Shown one piece after another: positions 1-10,404 of a stretch of DNA of 64,000 nt. This DNA is from Owenia fusiformis. Its lineage: Eukaryota; Annelida; Polychaeta; Sabellida; Oweniidae. Location of the stretch: contig CAIIXF020000002.1 in NCBI GenBank assembly GCA_903813345.2, positions 11,738,150-11,802,149 on the forward strand, in the 5' to 3' direction. Position numbers and translations under genes: made by a program. The notes beneath the pieces are model-generated. The model was not told the origin of the DNA. It did not search any database and was given only the letters and a program-made list of their open reading frames with translations. Within the stretch, counting starts at the first letter, position 1; the number at the start of each line of letters is the position of its first letter.

Positions 1-553
1 AGCAGAAATGAGTTGATACACGTAATTTGTCATAATAATGTCTAAATTTTTTTCAACTTCGCATATGCTTGGCAAATTAATTTCCATCCATAATTGGAAC
101 AATTTTCATAATCACTGATTTTGTATTTTAGCTGCACTTCGTGTTATACGCATCCACAAAATTGTGTATTTCACATTTTGCCTCAATGAAGCATCCATTT
201 TGATTCTAGACTTTGTAGTATGTTTTAGTAAAAATCAAACTATTGTACGAGGACATAAATTGACTAGGAGAATATATCTAAATTTAATGAGATCATTTTT
301 ATTAAGTATACTTTGTCATTTCAATTGTTTAAATGCTCGCAACATTGCTTCTGTTTCATGGTTTTTGCCATTCAAAATACACGTCCGCTTATGAATTGTG
401 ATGGCGGGTTTGGTGATTGAGATAACCGCACCCCTTTGTCTTGAACCTTCCTTTGCAACTGACAGAACCGATGGAACCTGGTACACACGAATTGGTTTGG
501 TAGGTTGTGATTTTCAGAATAATATAATATCAAATGATTGTAAAATGGTTTAT

Positions 554-2108
554 TATGTCACCACCAAAAGTGGTGACATATTGTTATGGTCTCCGTTTTT
601 TTGCGACGGCGTCCGGCGGTTGGTGGTTGGTGGTTGGCGTCCGGCGGTTGGCGTCTGTAACAATTTCTTACAACTTCCTATAACTTAACAAATACTGTTT
701 AGACTGACTTCAATTTTTTTCTAAATCATCTACATGTTCTCAGAAGTTCAAATCTGACTTTAGATTTGACATTTGACCTTCAATGACCTTCTCAAGGTCA
801 AAAAGGTCTTTTCTCAACTTGCTTCACATTGACTAAATTTTTTTTCAAAATCATCTACATGTTCTCAGAAATTCAAATCTGACTTTAGATTTGACATTTG
901 ACCTTCAAATCTGACTTTAGATTTGACATTTGACCTTCAATGACCTTCTCAAGGTCAAAAAAGGTCAAAAAGGTCTGTTTTCAACTTGCTTCAAATTGAC
1001 TAAATTTTTTTTTCAAAATCATCTACGTGTTCTCAGAAATTCAAATCTGACTTAAGATTTGACATTTGACCTTCAATGACCTTCTCAAGGTAAAAAAAAG
1101 GTCAAAAAGGTCTGTTTTCAACTTGCTTCAAATTGACTAAATTTTTTTTTCAAAATCATCTACGTGTTCTCAGAAATTCAAATCTGACTTTAGATTTGAC
1201 ATTTGACCTTCAATGACCTTCTCAAGGTCAAAAAAGGTCAAAAAGGTCTGTTTTCAACTTGCAGACAAATTGACTAAATTTTTTTTTCAAAATCATCTAC
1301 GTGTTCCCAGAAATTCAAATCTGACTTAAGATTTGACTTAAGATTTGACATTTGACCTTCAATGACCTTCTCAAGGTCAAAAAAGGTCAAAAAGGTCTGT
1401 TTTCAACTTGCTTCAAATTGACTAAAAAAATTTTCAAAATCATCTACGTGTTCTCAGAAATTCAAATCTGACTTTAGATTTGACTTAAGATTTGACATTT
1501 GACCTTCAATGACCTTCTCAAAGTCAAAAAAGGTCAAAAAGGTCTTTTTTCAACTTGCTTCAAATTGACTAAATTTTTTTTTCAAAATCATCTACATGTT
1601 CTCAGAAATTCAAATCTGACTTTAGATTTGACATTTGACCTTCAATGACCTTCTCAATGTCAAAAAAGGTCAAAAAGGTATTTTTTCATCTTGCTTCAAA
1701 TTGACTAAATTTTTTTTCAAAATCATCTACATGTTCTCAGAAATTCAAATATGACTTTAGATTTGACATTTGACCTTCAATGACCTTCTCAAGGTCAAAA
1801 AAAGGTCAAAAAGGTCTTTTTTCAACTTGCTTCAAATTGACTAATTTTTTTTTTCAAAATCATCTACATGTTCTCAGAAATTCAAATCTGACTTTAGATT
1901 TGACATTTGACCTTTAATGACCTTCTCAAGGTCAAAAAAGGTCAAAAAGGTCTTTTTTCAACTTGCTTCAAATTGACCAAATTTTTTTTTCAAAATCATC
2001 TTCATCTTTTCAGAAGTTCAAATTTGACTTTACAAGTTATCAGAAATTCAAATCTGACTTAAGTTTGAACTCATAATATTGTGAGCAACTAGGTGGTGAC
2101 ATTTTGTC
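554..2108. mobile_element. Non-autonomous element with minisatellite core (pearl-like)
   Basis: The left edge is a perfect hairpin at 554-580, TATGTCACCAC, five loop bases, then GTGGTGACATA. It is followed by a C/G-rich GGCGTCCGGCGGTTGG stretch (~605-655) that stands out from the AT-rich surroundings, then a tandem-repeat core (about 700-2050), then a short right tail with a second GTGGTGACAT-like motif at about 2092-2108. A unique left part, a core of ~140-160-bp repeats and a short right end is the layout known for the pearl (Helitron-related) elements of bivalves. That family assignment is inferred from layout only; no transposase is encoded. The two open frames at 164-394 and 398-688 look accidental. 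Confidence 0.5.
700..2050. repeat. ~137-bp tandem repeat, about ten copies
   Basis: The motif CATCTACRTGTTCTCAGAA recurs at about 727, 853, 1020, 1158, 1294, 1441, 1589, 1724 and 1861, with a degenerate copy at 1998. This gives periods of 126 to 167 bp, mostly 135-148. Each unit carries TTTGACATTTGACC, CAATGACCTTCTCAAGGTC and a T-run. Units differ by small internal duplications, for example an extra TTAGATTTGAC segment in some copies, so growth was by unequal exchange or slippage. Confidence 0.9.
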
Positions 2109-2845
2109 ATGTTAATGCCTTGTTATACACTTGAGCTAATCACGTAAGCCGAATCAAAATGTGAAGGGTCACCATAACATTATGAATTTTCAATCTCAGT
2201 TACTCAATAATGACGATGACAAATTCAGGAATTACAACCCCTTACATATTTGAATTGATAGATTATTTCTCGACATGACATACAATGTGGTCAGAACGAC
2301 ATAACCTATTTGATAAGTGTTTTAAAAACATGTTGGTAAATGACGTATGAATCCTGCTCTCTTAGTATCAGTATCACTGATAAGAGAGCATACCTGGAAA
2401 AAATCATGTCTCGAAACATGAAATACAGAGGAATTAACAAGAAATCAATGAATTAGGCTGAGTAGCTTTACCCTTGGAAATATACCAATACTATTTTCAT
2501 TTTTAAATATTTCATTTAGAGCAATGTTCATTGCATTGATTACAATGATCAGAAAGGATATATATTTTTAGAAATCAAATCAGCATAAACACATGTGAAT
2601 AAACCTGCTACCAGAATACTGAAGTATTTTACTAACATTCTCCTTAAGTCACATCACATGTGAACTTCATAAACTCCAACAAAACATCTCCAACTCGAAA
2701 TAACAAAAATATGAAAATTTAATGACAAACTAGGATAGAAATATAAAACTGTTTAACATTTTGTTTGAATCACTTTGCAGTTTGAGTATATAAAATAAAA
2801 CAACGATTACATTACTATATTTTTTACTTTTTTTTACTTTTTTTG

Positions 2846-2859
2846 GTTACCAAGGTAAC
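2846..2859. promoter_or_regulatory. RFX X-box-like palindrome
   Basis: GTTACC, AA, GGTAAC fits the RFX X-box consensus GTNRCC-N0-3-RGYAAC exactly. About half a match is expected by chance in a 64-kb window, so function is unproven and there is no recognised gene start next to it. Confidence 0.2.
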
Positions 2860-3399
2860 GGCACAAATATTAAATAATTTTTCATGTTGAAAAACATGTT
2901 GATTAACATATTGAGTATGGAATCTTATGGTATTTAACATATTATTATATAAAATGGTAACAACAGGACCAGTATAACTATAGTAGTATCATAAATTAAC
3001 ATGAATTATGGTATTGCAGTTTTCAAGCGAGAAACTAGGTAATTTGAACAAAATGCGTATACAAAAGGCACTATATATGGAAGTGTATACAACACTAGCA
3101 AGTGTATACTAATATAATACTTGTAAATGCTTTAGTATCTAATAATAACAATTTAGAAATGGCAAGGAATTTTACAAAATGAAACTTGTGCATACAGATT
3201 TACATTACATTGCATAAGCTAATGGACAAAAATATGAGAAAACTGTGCATTATTTAATTCCACAAATCTTAAGATTAAATTTTGTGATTGTACCGATGTT
3301 AGTAAAAGATTCTCTCAAAAATACCAGGCACACAACGTTTCAAGGGTTTATGTTATTTAATTGGGGATTTGATAATAAATATTTGGTCTTGAATTTCCT

Positions 3400-3525
3400 T
3401 TTAAATGAATAGTCTAAACTTGTATCTAACTTTAATTAAATAGCCCAAACTTCCAATTAATATTATATGGGTAGCCTAAACTTACATTTCATTTTATGAT
3501 TGGCCTACACCCCCAAAATGCAATC
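3400..3525. repeat. Short degenerate tandem repeat, ~33-bp unit
   Basis: AATAGYCTAAACTT-like cores recur four times (AATAGTCTAAACTT, AATAGCCCAAACTT, GGTAGCCTAAACTT, TTGGCCTACACCC) at roughly 33-bp spacing, separated by AT-rich filler. The units have decayed and nothing suggests a function. Confidence 0.55.
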
Positions 3526-6120
3526 TGATTTTCGAAGTTCCGAGTAAAAAAAGACATATTGCCACATTATTTAAAAAAGATTTTAAAATAATAAATGTTC
3601 GGTCCGAGATGAGTGCATAATGTTATGTGACACTTTTAATAATTTTTTCTACTCTGAGTCGGTTAATTTTAGTTGATACACCAAGGATCATTATATCAGA
3701 TATACAGTGAAAACAAAAAATAATAATGAGACAGATAATAAAAAGTAACATGAAGTGACAATTATCACCATAGTTTTCTTGAAATATTTACAAAATGAAA
3801 TAGCAACAATGATAGAAATCTGGCAAAACAGGTGTAAATCTGGCAACAAATCAGATCTGGCAAGACAAAACAAGGCAATCTGTATTAACTGATATGGCAT
3901 CAGAATATTAGATTTCTTTAAGATTTCTTTGAGATTGTCTCAAAAAGGAAATTTAATAAGCAAAAAGATGAATCACATGAATATTTCACAAGGGGATATC
4001 AGTTTTTCTCTTTCTGAAATTGTACGGATGTAATCTGTTAATCGTAGCAACCCTAGATCAGCTGTCGGGTTTCAAATGAAAACCTGGTGAAATATTACAG
4101 GTAAGCCGTCAAAGATTTTCCTCACAACGTGATAATTAACCAATTTTTATCTAAAGGTTACAGCATTCCAAAATTTTCCCAAGAATTTCTGAGGATTATT
4201 TACAAGTGCTAAGGTTACGACTAAACATGCTCTTTACAATTATCATTGCGAGTATATATAAAGTTAAGCTTAAATGTGCTTAAATAAACAGATATGCACA
4301 CATTTTATTCTCATACTAAAGATTGGCACTTCCTTCACTTTCTTTTTGTTTTATATATACTCACAATACACACTATACAACATGTACCCTGCATAACTAC
4401 CAGACAACATTCAACAATATTACCTAACAACAGTTGCTATGGTAGCGAACATTTCATAAATATTGCCAGAGTGAGATTTCTATAACTTTATATACTGTAT
4501 GAAGTAGTAATATGTAAATGGTTTGATGTAACCTACCAATAACATTATTTTTTATAAATCATTTCTAGAGTTAATATGAAGCTGCATTATATAGTAAGAA
4601 TAATACAATAATCATGTCATTCTTTGAACCGCAGAGAAACTGGCCTTAACCTTCATCTGCAGTTCGGAGAATGCACTTAACCTGCAAGTTATATGAAAAT
4701 ATGTGACTTTAATGTTTAAAAATGTTTTATGGCAAATCTAAATGGAAAATACACTTTTGGTGAATGATGTAAAAAGGACCTCTACACTATATAGCAGATA
4801 CACTGTTATACTGTTTTGTAACATGATATAAGGGTCAGAAATACATCACCCTTCTTCTAGAAAAATCAGCCAAGCATTTTATCATTTTAACAATTTTTGA
4901 CCAAATTAACAGTTAAGTATAAAAGTTTTTTTTTAATTTTTAAGAACAGTTTGTATAAAGGTGCAAATCGCTTAATTTTGTGTATAAAATATGGAAGAGA
5001 TCTCTTAATTGAAATCTCATAACAATTGGTAGCAAAACCCCAAACAAAAACTAGCTATATCTGTATCTGTATAAAATATTCTACATTACCATGAGTTAAG
5101 TATTAAAAATAAAATTCTTTGGAATTAATGGTCCTAAGCTTTGCTTTAACCAACACTGTCATTCATGAGTGAGATTACAAAAAAACTCTCCCAGGTCAGG
5201 CAACCGGAAATTAAAACCAACATATGTTTACTTCTTTTCAGTGATTTCAATATCACGAAGGAATGTTAAGTGAACACATATCTGAAGGGACCCAAAATGG
5301 GACTCGTGTACATTTATTTTAATGTCCAAACTTATTGATTTTTGTAGCTGAATTTTTGCTGAGTTTTAAGTTTCCATTTGCCACTGACCAAGAGCCATTC
5401 CTACATTTCGCATTAATACTTTGCAACATTGCGTATTTTGACTTATTTGACAGAGACCTACTGTACAATACTTGTGGTAAAATATAGCATATAATAACAC
5501 CACTAAATATTCATATACACTTCGATGAACCTCATCGTTTAAATTCAACTCCAACAAACACCGGTTGAGTTTCCGTCAAACTGTCAGAATATCCTTCATA
5601 TACTTTTTTTTACATTTTTGTTTTTTTCTTAACTTTATATCACTGTCTAGTACATAACTACGTAAAATAAATACAATATAAAAACAGAACCATAGTTTTC
5701 AACACTGTCACACAGTGTAGTTAAATATTTAAAGCAAAATTAACATAGAATAACAACATGTATTTTATAGTTATACATTGAATCAATTTGGTGTTGATAA
5801 TTTCACAAAACTCTTGTGAAGAATCAAAATATCATGACAAGAAAATACTTTCAAAATATCATGACATGAAAATAATACATTAAAGATCCTGGCTAGCAAA
5901 ATCAACTAACTTTAATAACTGACTCATGTCCCTATTAAAACAGAAATAAAAAATTAAATTGATTGTTCAGTAAAAGTATTCTTAAAACGAAGCATATAAT
6001 TAAAATTTGAAGCTGAATTTGCTGGCCAAGATCAGCACTCTAGTAGTCATAAATATTGATATTTGCAATCATTTGAAAGCCAAGATCATGTTGACTTTGT
6101 TATTAACAAAACTTAGAAAA

Positions 6121-6232
6121 CTGTCACACTTTTTCTGAAATCAGAAGCCTCCACACTCATGTGTCATAATTCCAAATAGAAAAGATTGTGAGAAACATAT
6201 ACATGATCTAAATAACAGAAAAAGTGTGTCAC
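6121..6232. other. Inverted repeat, potential ~112-nt hairpin
   Basis: CTGTCACACTTTTTCTG at 6121-6137 pairs with CAGAAAAAGTGTGTCAC at 6216-6232 (15 of 17 positions). It lies about 1.8 kb downstream of the brat stop codon, within what could be its 3' UTR. Confidence 0.5.
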
Positions 6233-6563
6233 TTTTCAGGATGTTCTGCTTAACAATGAACGTATTTCAAAATCAACATATTTCTTTTTTTACAAAACAT
6301 TAGGTTGAGCATAAAACGTTGCACCCAAATTGTGATAAACTTAATCTCATCTGATGAATTTCTCATACACTCTCTCCTATTAAACATGGTAATAAAAACG
6401 CTCAACATCAATTATTATATAATATTTAAAATATATTGATATATAAAATAAATGTGACCATTAGTTCCCTTAATTCAATACAATAATAAAATAATGTCAT
6501 GCATATTTTGATTAACAGTTATAATAAACACATAGTTGTACACAATATTTAATTCTAACAACT

Positions 6564-6665
6564 GGCCCAGGGATTGGATCACTAGTTGCTATGCACTCCC
6601 GTTACCTTAGCAACTACACATAAAATTGATGATGGCATGGCAATCGAGGATTCAATCCCTGGGCC
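6564..6665. other. Two-stem inverted repeat, potential ~102-nt structured RNA
   Basis: The outer arms GGCCCAGGGATTGGATC (6564-6580) and GATTCAATCCCTGGGCC (6649-6665) are complementary at 16 of 17 positions. Inside them AGTTGCTA (6584-6591) pairs with TAGCAACT (6608-6615). GATTCAATCCC recalls a tRNA B-box, so a tRNA-derived SINE remnant is possible, but no A-box at the right spacing was seen. A match to the RFX X-box (GTTACC-TT-AGCAAC, 6601-6614) overlaps the inner arm. Confidence 0.5.
6601..6614. promoter_or_regulatory. RFX X-box-like site
   Basis: GTTACC, TT, AGCAAC fits GTNRCC-N0-3-RGYAAC. It overlaps an inverted-repeat arm, which could explain its symmetry without any factor binding. Confidence 0.18.
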
Positions 6666-7397
6666 TAAACTTAAAACAAACCTATATACAGCTAAAATAA
6701 AACACACATCTATGGCTAAACATAAAACTATAGCTAAAAATAACCGTTTGGCAATTGACATTATAATAATAATAGTGTAATAATAATTAACTGCGTAACG
6801 GGCTAACCACATGCAATAAAATAGAGGTAGCACATATGTTCACAACAATAACCCAGTTCATATATCTTGAGCATGACCTAAAACAATTTGTGATATTTCA
6901 TACAGAAATAAGAACTTATACGGTTTGTCTTGAATTATAAATATGAGAGGGACTGAACATATGTCACTAGCAATGTCTTTTACCAATTTTACAATAATAT
7001 ATGTATATGCTCAAGAAATATAACTCTGAAGTTTTTAACATGCAAATATAATAGTATAATACAATTATCAGATTATATAGTGAATATTGCAGCAATCGAT
7101 ATATTTGGTACTGAACACTCAAAATATTCAAAATGGCAGACTATCCATCATGAAATCCATTTGAGAGTATGATGATTTATCAAAGTTTTAAATTCTATAA
7201 AATTATTTGATTAAAAATCAAGTTTGTAGTTAATTTGTCAAAAAGTTTATAGATAATAAAGATACAAGCAACATATGAAAATACATAATTTCTAACTGGG
7301 TTTCTGCTAATTATCAAAAATGCATCCATTGTGGGGTATGAGCAAGGTCTACATGCATCCAAGCATTTAATGTTTACAAAAAGGCCAAGCTAAAAGA

Positions 7398-7441
7398 ATG
7401 TTTCACATCCACTATGAAAAAATTGACTAGATGTGAAACAT
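7398..7441. other. Perfect 11-bp-stem hairpin downstream of brat
   Basis: ATGTTTCACAT (7398-7408) and ATGTGAAACAT (7431-7441) are perfectly complementary around a 22-nt loop. AGGCC (7382-7386) and GGCCT (7457-7461) can pair outside them, giving a fold of about 80 nt. This is the size of a small-RNA precursor, but there is no direct evidence for one. Confidence 0.45.
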
Positions 7442-7994
7442 ATATTTATATGATTCGGCCTTATAGCAAATAAATGTATTCAATTAAAAATTACTCATGT
7501 TATATTCAATTCCTGAATCGTCTATACTTGATATGCTGATTATATAAATTGAATTAATTAGTCCTACTAATTTGGCAAACATGTAATAATAGTGAAGCAA
7601 CACATGCATTGGAGATTGTATCACTTCTCATCCAAAAGAATACTGTATGAGACTGACCCTACAAGAAGTCTTCACTAGACTTTTACGCTCAAGTCATCTT
7701 AGTTATCTATATTGCTTCAAATATGAGGCTTGAGAACTTACTGTATGGCAACTTCAACACAAAATACTTATTAGTCGAACGGCATTGTCTCATAGCTTTT
7801 TTTAAGTGCTGAATCCTTGGAATACTCAACTGCTGTTTTGTATCACCTATTAAGTTTATTGGGTCAAATTCTATGATTAGTGTCACTAAGTTGGGATCCA
7901 CAATACAGTCTGATACACCTTTGTGATACTGTCTGATACACCAATGTGATAGTTTAACTGAATAGTTCTCTGAGCCTCGGAAGTCTCTATGAAG

Positions 7995-10328
7995 TTACAT
8001 AGGAAACACAGGAAGTTGCATGTATCGGTAGATGTACAAACGATAGTCCTTGCTGGCGAGTACAATGGACCCATCGTCCATGAGGGCCACATCGAAACAT
8101 TGTGCGTGTTTTACCTTACTCTCAAAGGCATGCAGGAAGTGGCCATCTTGGGTGAACATGGTAACGTTGAAGTTATTGTGGTTGTCGGCAATGAGGATTT
8201 CTCCAGCAAGATTGATTCCAACACCGATTGGATAATTTGTGACGCCTTCACCTCCGATTTGTCGTAGAAACACCCCCTGGTAGCTGAACACTTTAACACA
8301 GTGAGCGCGATTATCACTGATGAAGATTTCTTCTTGGTCATTCACAACGACACCATTGGGAAACTCCAAATGCTTGGAGCAGCCAAATTTCTGTAGAACA
8401 TTTCCAAAGAGATCGAAAATGATGACACGCATCACCTTGCACTCAACGATGATGATATGACCCTTGCTGTCAACAGTGACTCCACGGGGGTGCTGTAGGA
8501 TGTTGGCGCCAAATTTGCGAACAAACTGCCCATATTGGTTGTAGATTTGTACCTGGTGTGTTGGACTACGCTCAGTAACAATAATATCACCAGAGGTTCG
8601 AACAACAGCGACACGATTGGGATACAACAATTGGCCATCACGTTTCCCACATTCCCCAAATTGGAATTTGAAGCGACCTTCTCGATCAAATATCTGAATT
8701 CTGTGATTGTTGGTATCGGCGACAATGATGTCATTCTGGGCGTTGATAGCTACACCAGATGGCTCTGTGAATTGACCTTCCATGACGCCAAATTCACCAA
8801 ACTTGCAATGGTAAATCATCTTCTGTCGTTTCAGCTGTGATTTCGGTGGGTAGATATTTGCTGTGATAAGCTTGGACGTAAGGTCAACTATTGGATCTGC
8901 GCTGGTCGTGAAGACATCTCCCCCTCCCTGACCTCCATTCTGCATGATGTCAATACCAGGAGACCATGTATCGTAGGAAACCTTTTGTTCCGTTGGTGAC
9001 GGCAGACTTGGTGGTGGTGGGAAATTCAACAGATTATTCGTGGAGAATCGCTTGATCAATGAATGCGTATCAATCAATTGACCATGGTGCTGACCATTCA
9101 TGAGACCACTCGTGTCGGACATGATTCGATTTTTACGATTATGATTCTGGATGACTGTATTTGGTCTTGCTATTGGGGCAGGCTTATCAGCATTCTGGCG
9201 CACATATCCAAAGGTATTTCGGACTCCAACCTGTATCGCCTGGTAATTGGAGACGAATTCCATATCGAACATATTCTGAATGTTCTGATCTGGGAAGTAG
9301 TTTAACAAGCCATCAAGTTTATCATCCAGCAGCTTTTTGTAGACCAGCAACTCGGAACTACTTGTGTGGCCCTTCAATTTGTCAACAAACTCAGCTGCCT
9401 GGTATAACTTATCAGTAGAATCCTGCATCTTCGTTGCTATGGCGCTCAAGGTCACCTGCTTTGCATTATATGCGCCATCTAACTCCTTGAGTACCTCCTG
9501 TTTGCGTTCCTCAATCATCGAACGATAAAAATTGTAGGTCTCGTTGATTTCATTTTGCGCTTTGTGGTAGTGGATTTGCAAGTGGTTGGATGTGTGCTCG
9601 ATACTTTTGGACAAACCACGCAGAGAGTTTGCCTTATTCTTCGAATCTTCCGACATCTGATGAATTTTCTCAACAATTCCATCGCTTATTTCTGATATGA
9701 TCTCGTAATTGTGACCATTCGCATGATCGACAACTGTGCATTCCTGGCATATTGGTATATTACACGTCAGGCAGAAATATTTCAAAGCATCATGCTTATG
9801 CTTCAGACATTGAACTGTTTTCTCAATCTTAGCGTCTTTGTTTTGTAAATCGGCCAGATATCGTACATGATGCCCTTCAAAGCAATGCATGAATTGGTGC
9901 GCCATGACGCAGTTAGCGCAGAGCAAATTAGCGCAATCAAAACAACGAGCTACTGCGTTTGTGTCCTTTGTCTTACACCCTGTACAATGTAGTGCTGATG
10001 TGTCCGTCACATCATTTTCTTCAAGGATGTTACTGACTGCGAAGTCTGGCACTAATCCATGAAGTCCAAGGGGTCCTAATAATGTATCCTGTCTGCAACC
10101 GACACATGTGATCTTATCAGGGGTCTCCTGAAGTTTTTCAAGACAAGGCTGACAAAATGTGTGAAAACACGAGAGTACTTTAGGAATCGTATAGGTTTCA
10201 TTACATATTGTACATTTTGTATTCGGCCCAGTGTCTAAATCATTTTCTGATGATGGATTTGACGAATTTGTCGATGTTGATTCAGCTGACGTCATATCGC
10301 TGGTAGGGCTTGGAGATGATGTTGACAT
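7995..10328 (-). CDS. brat: Brain tumor (Brat) orthologue, TRIM-NHL RNA-binding translational repressor
   Basis: The protein has 777 residues, uninterrupted in one exon. After a Ser/Thr-rich start come a C3HC4 RING (C39, C42, C54, H56, C59, C62, C75, C78), two B-boxes (Cys/His from 115 to 154 and from 174 to 206), a coiled coil (~215-345), a proline/glycine-containing linker with FPPPP, and a six-bladed NHL propeller (~505-775). The NHL part, for example YHCKFGEFGVMEGQFTEPSG, ADTNNHRIQIFD and KVKHAQCFDVALMDDGS, is nearly that of Drosophila Brat as I remember it. Drosophila Brat represses translation of bound mRNAs through NHL-RNA contacts with Pumilio/Nanos and d4EHP; the same cytoplasmic role is inferred here. 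Unlike fly Brat, this protein keeps a complete RING, so ubiquitin-ligase activity is possible. There is no filamin domain, which argues against LIN-41/TRIM71. The start is fixed by an in-frame TGA three codons upstream (10335-10337). GC content rises over the gene relative to its flanks. Confidence 0.95.
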   Translation of the reverse strand: MSTSSPSPTSDMTSAESTSTNSSNPSSENDLDTGPNTKCTICNETYTIPKVLSCFHTFCQPCLEKLQETPDKITCVGCRQDTLLGPLGLHGLVPDFAVSNILEENDVTDTSALHCTGCKTKDTNAVARCFDCANLLCANCVMAHQFMHCFEGHHVRYLADLQNKDAKIEKTVQCLKHKHDALKYFCLTCNIPICQECTVVDHANGHNYEIISEISDGIVEKIHQMSEDSKNKANSLRGLSKSIEHTSNHLQIHYHKAQNEINETYNFYRSMIEERKQEVLKELDGAYNAKQVTLSAIATKMQDSTDKLYQAAEFVDKLKGHTSSSELLVYKKLLDDKLDGLLNYFPDQNIQNMFDMEFVSNYQAIQVGVRNTFGYVRQNADKPAPIARPNTVIQNHNRKNRIMSDTSGLMNGQHHGQLIDTHSLIKRFSTNNLLNFPPPPSLPSPTEQKVSYDTWSPGIDIMQNGGQGGGDVFTTSADPIVDLTSKLITANIYPPKSQLKRQKMIYHCKFGEFGVMEGQFTEPSGVAINAQNDIIVADTNNHRIQIFDREGRFKFQFGECGKRDGQLLYPNRVAVVRTSGDIIVTERSPTHQVQIYNQYGQFVRKFGANILQHPRGVTVDSKGHIIIVECKVMRVIIFDLFGNVLQKFGCSKHLEFPNGVVVNDQEEIFISDNRAHCVKVFSYQGVFLRQIGGEGVTNYPIGVGINLAGEILIADNHNNFNVTMFTQDGHFLHAFESKVKHAQCFDVALMDDGSIVLASKDYRLYIYRYMQLPVFPM

Positions 10329-10384
10329 CTTTTGTCAAGTTGTTGAACTACTCTACTTTATAGCTGCTACCTACTTAATTGCAC

Positions 10385-10404
10385 CTGGAAACATAAAAAA
10401 GAAA
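10385..10404 (-). other. 3' splice site of a 5'-UTR intron of brat
   Basis: Read on the minus strand, a pyrimidine-rich run TTTCTTTTTTATGTTTCCAG ends in AG at 10386-10385. The exon would then start at 10384, 56 bases before the ATG. In-frame stops follow the acceptor, so the upstream exon is non-coding. The matching donor and first exon were not identified. Confidence 0.65.

Larger units (their letters stand above)
2109..7994. other. AT-rich 3' flank and probable 3' UTR of brat; no gene seen
   Basis: No open frame here looks like a protein; the longest (60-83 codons) are low-complexity. The part next to 7994 must hold the 3' UTR of the minus-strand brat gene, but many AATAAA-like signals occur and the cleavage site cannot be chosen. 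Local structures inside it are listed separately. Confidence 0.6.

Noticed and set aside
164-688. Two plus-strand open frames of 76 and 96 codons
   Set aside because: Their translations show no recognisable domain and the second runs into the C/G-rich part and hairpin of a repeat element.
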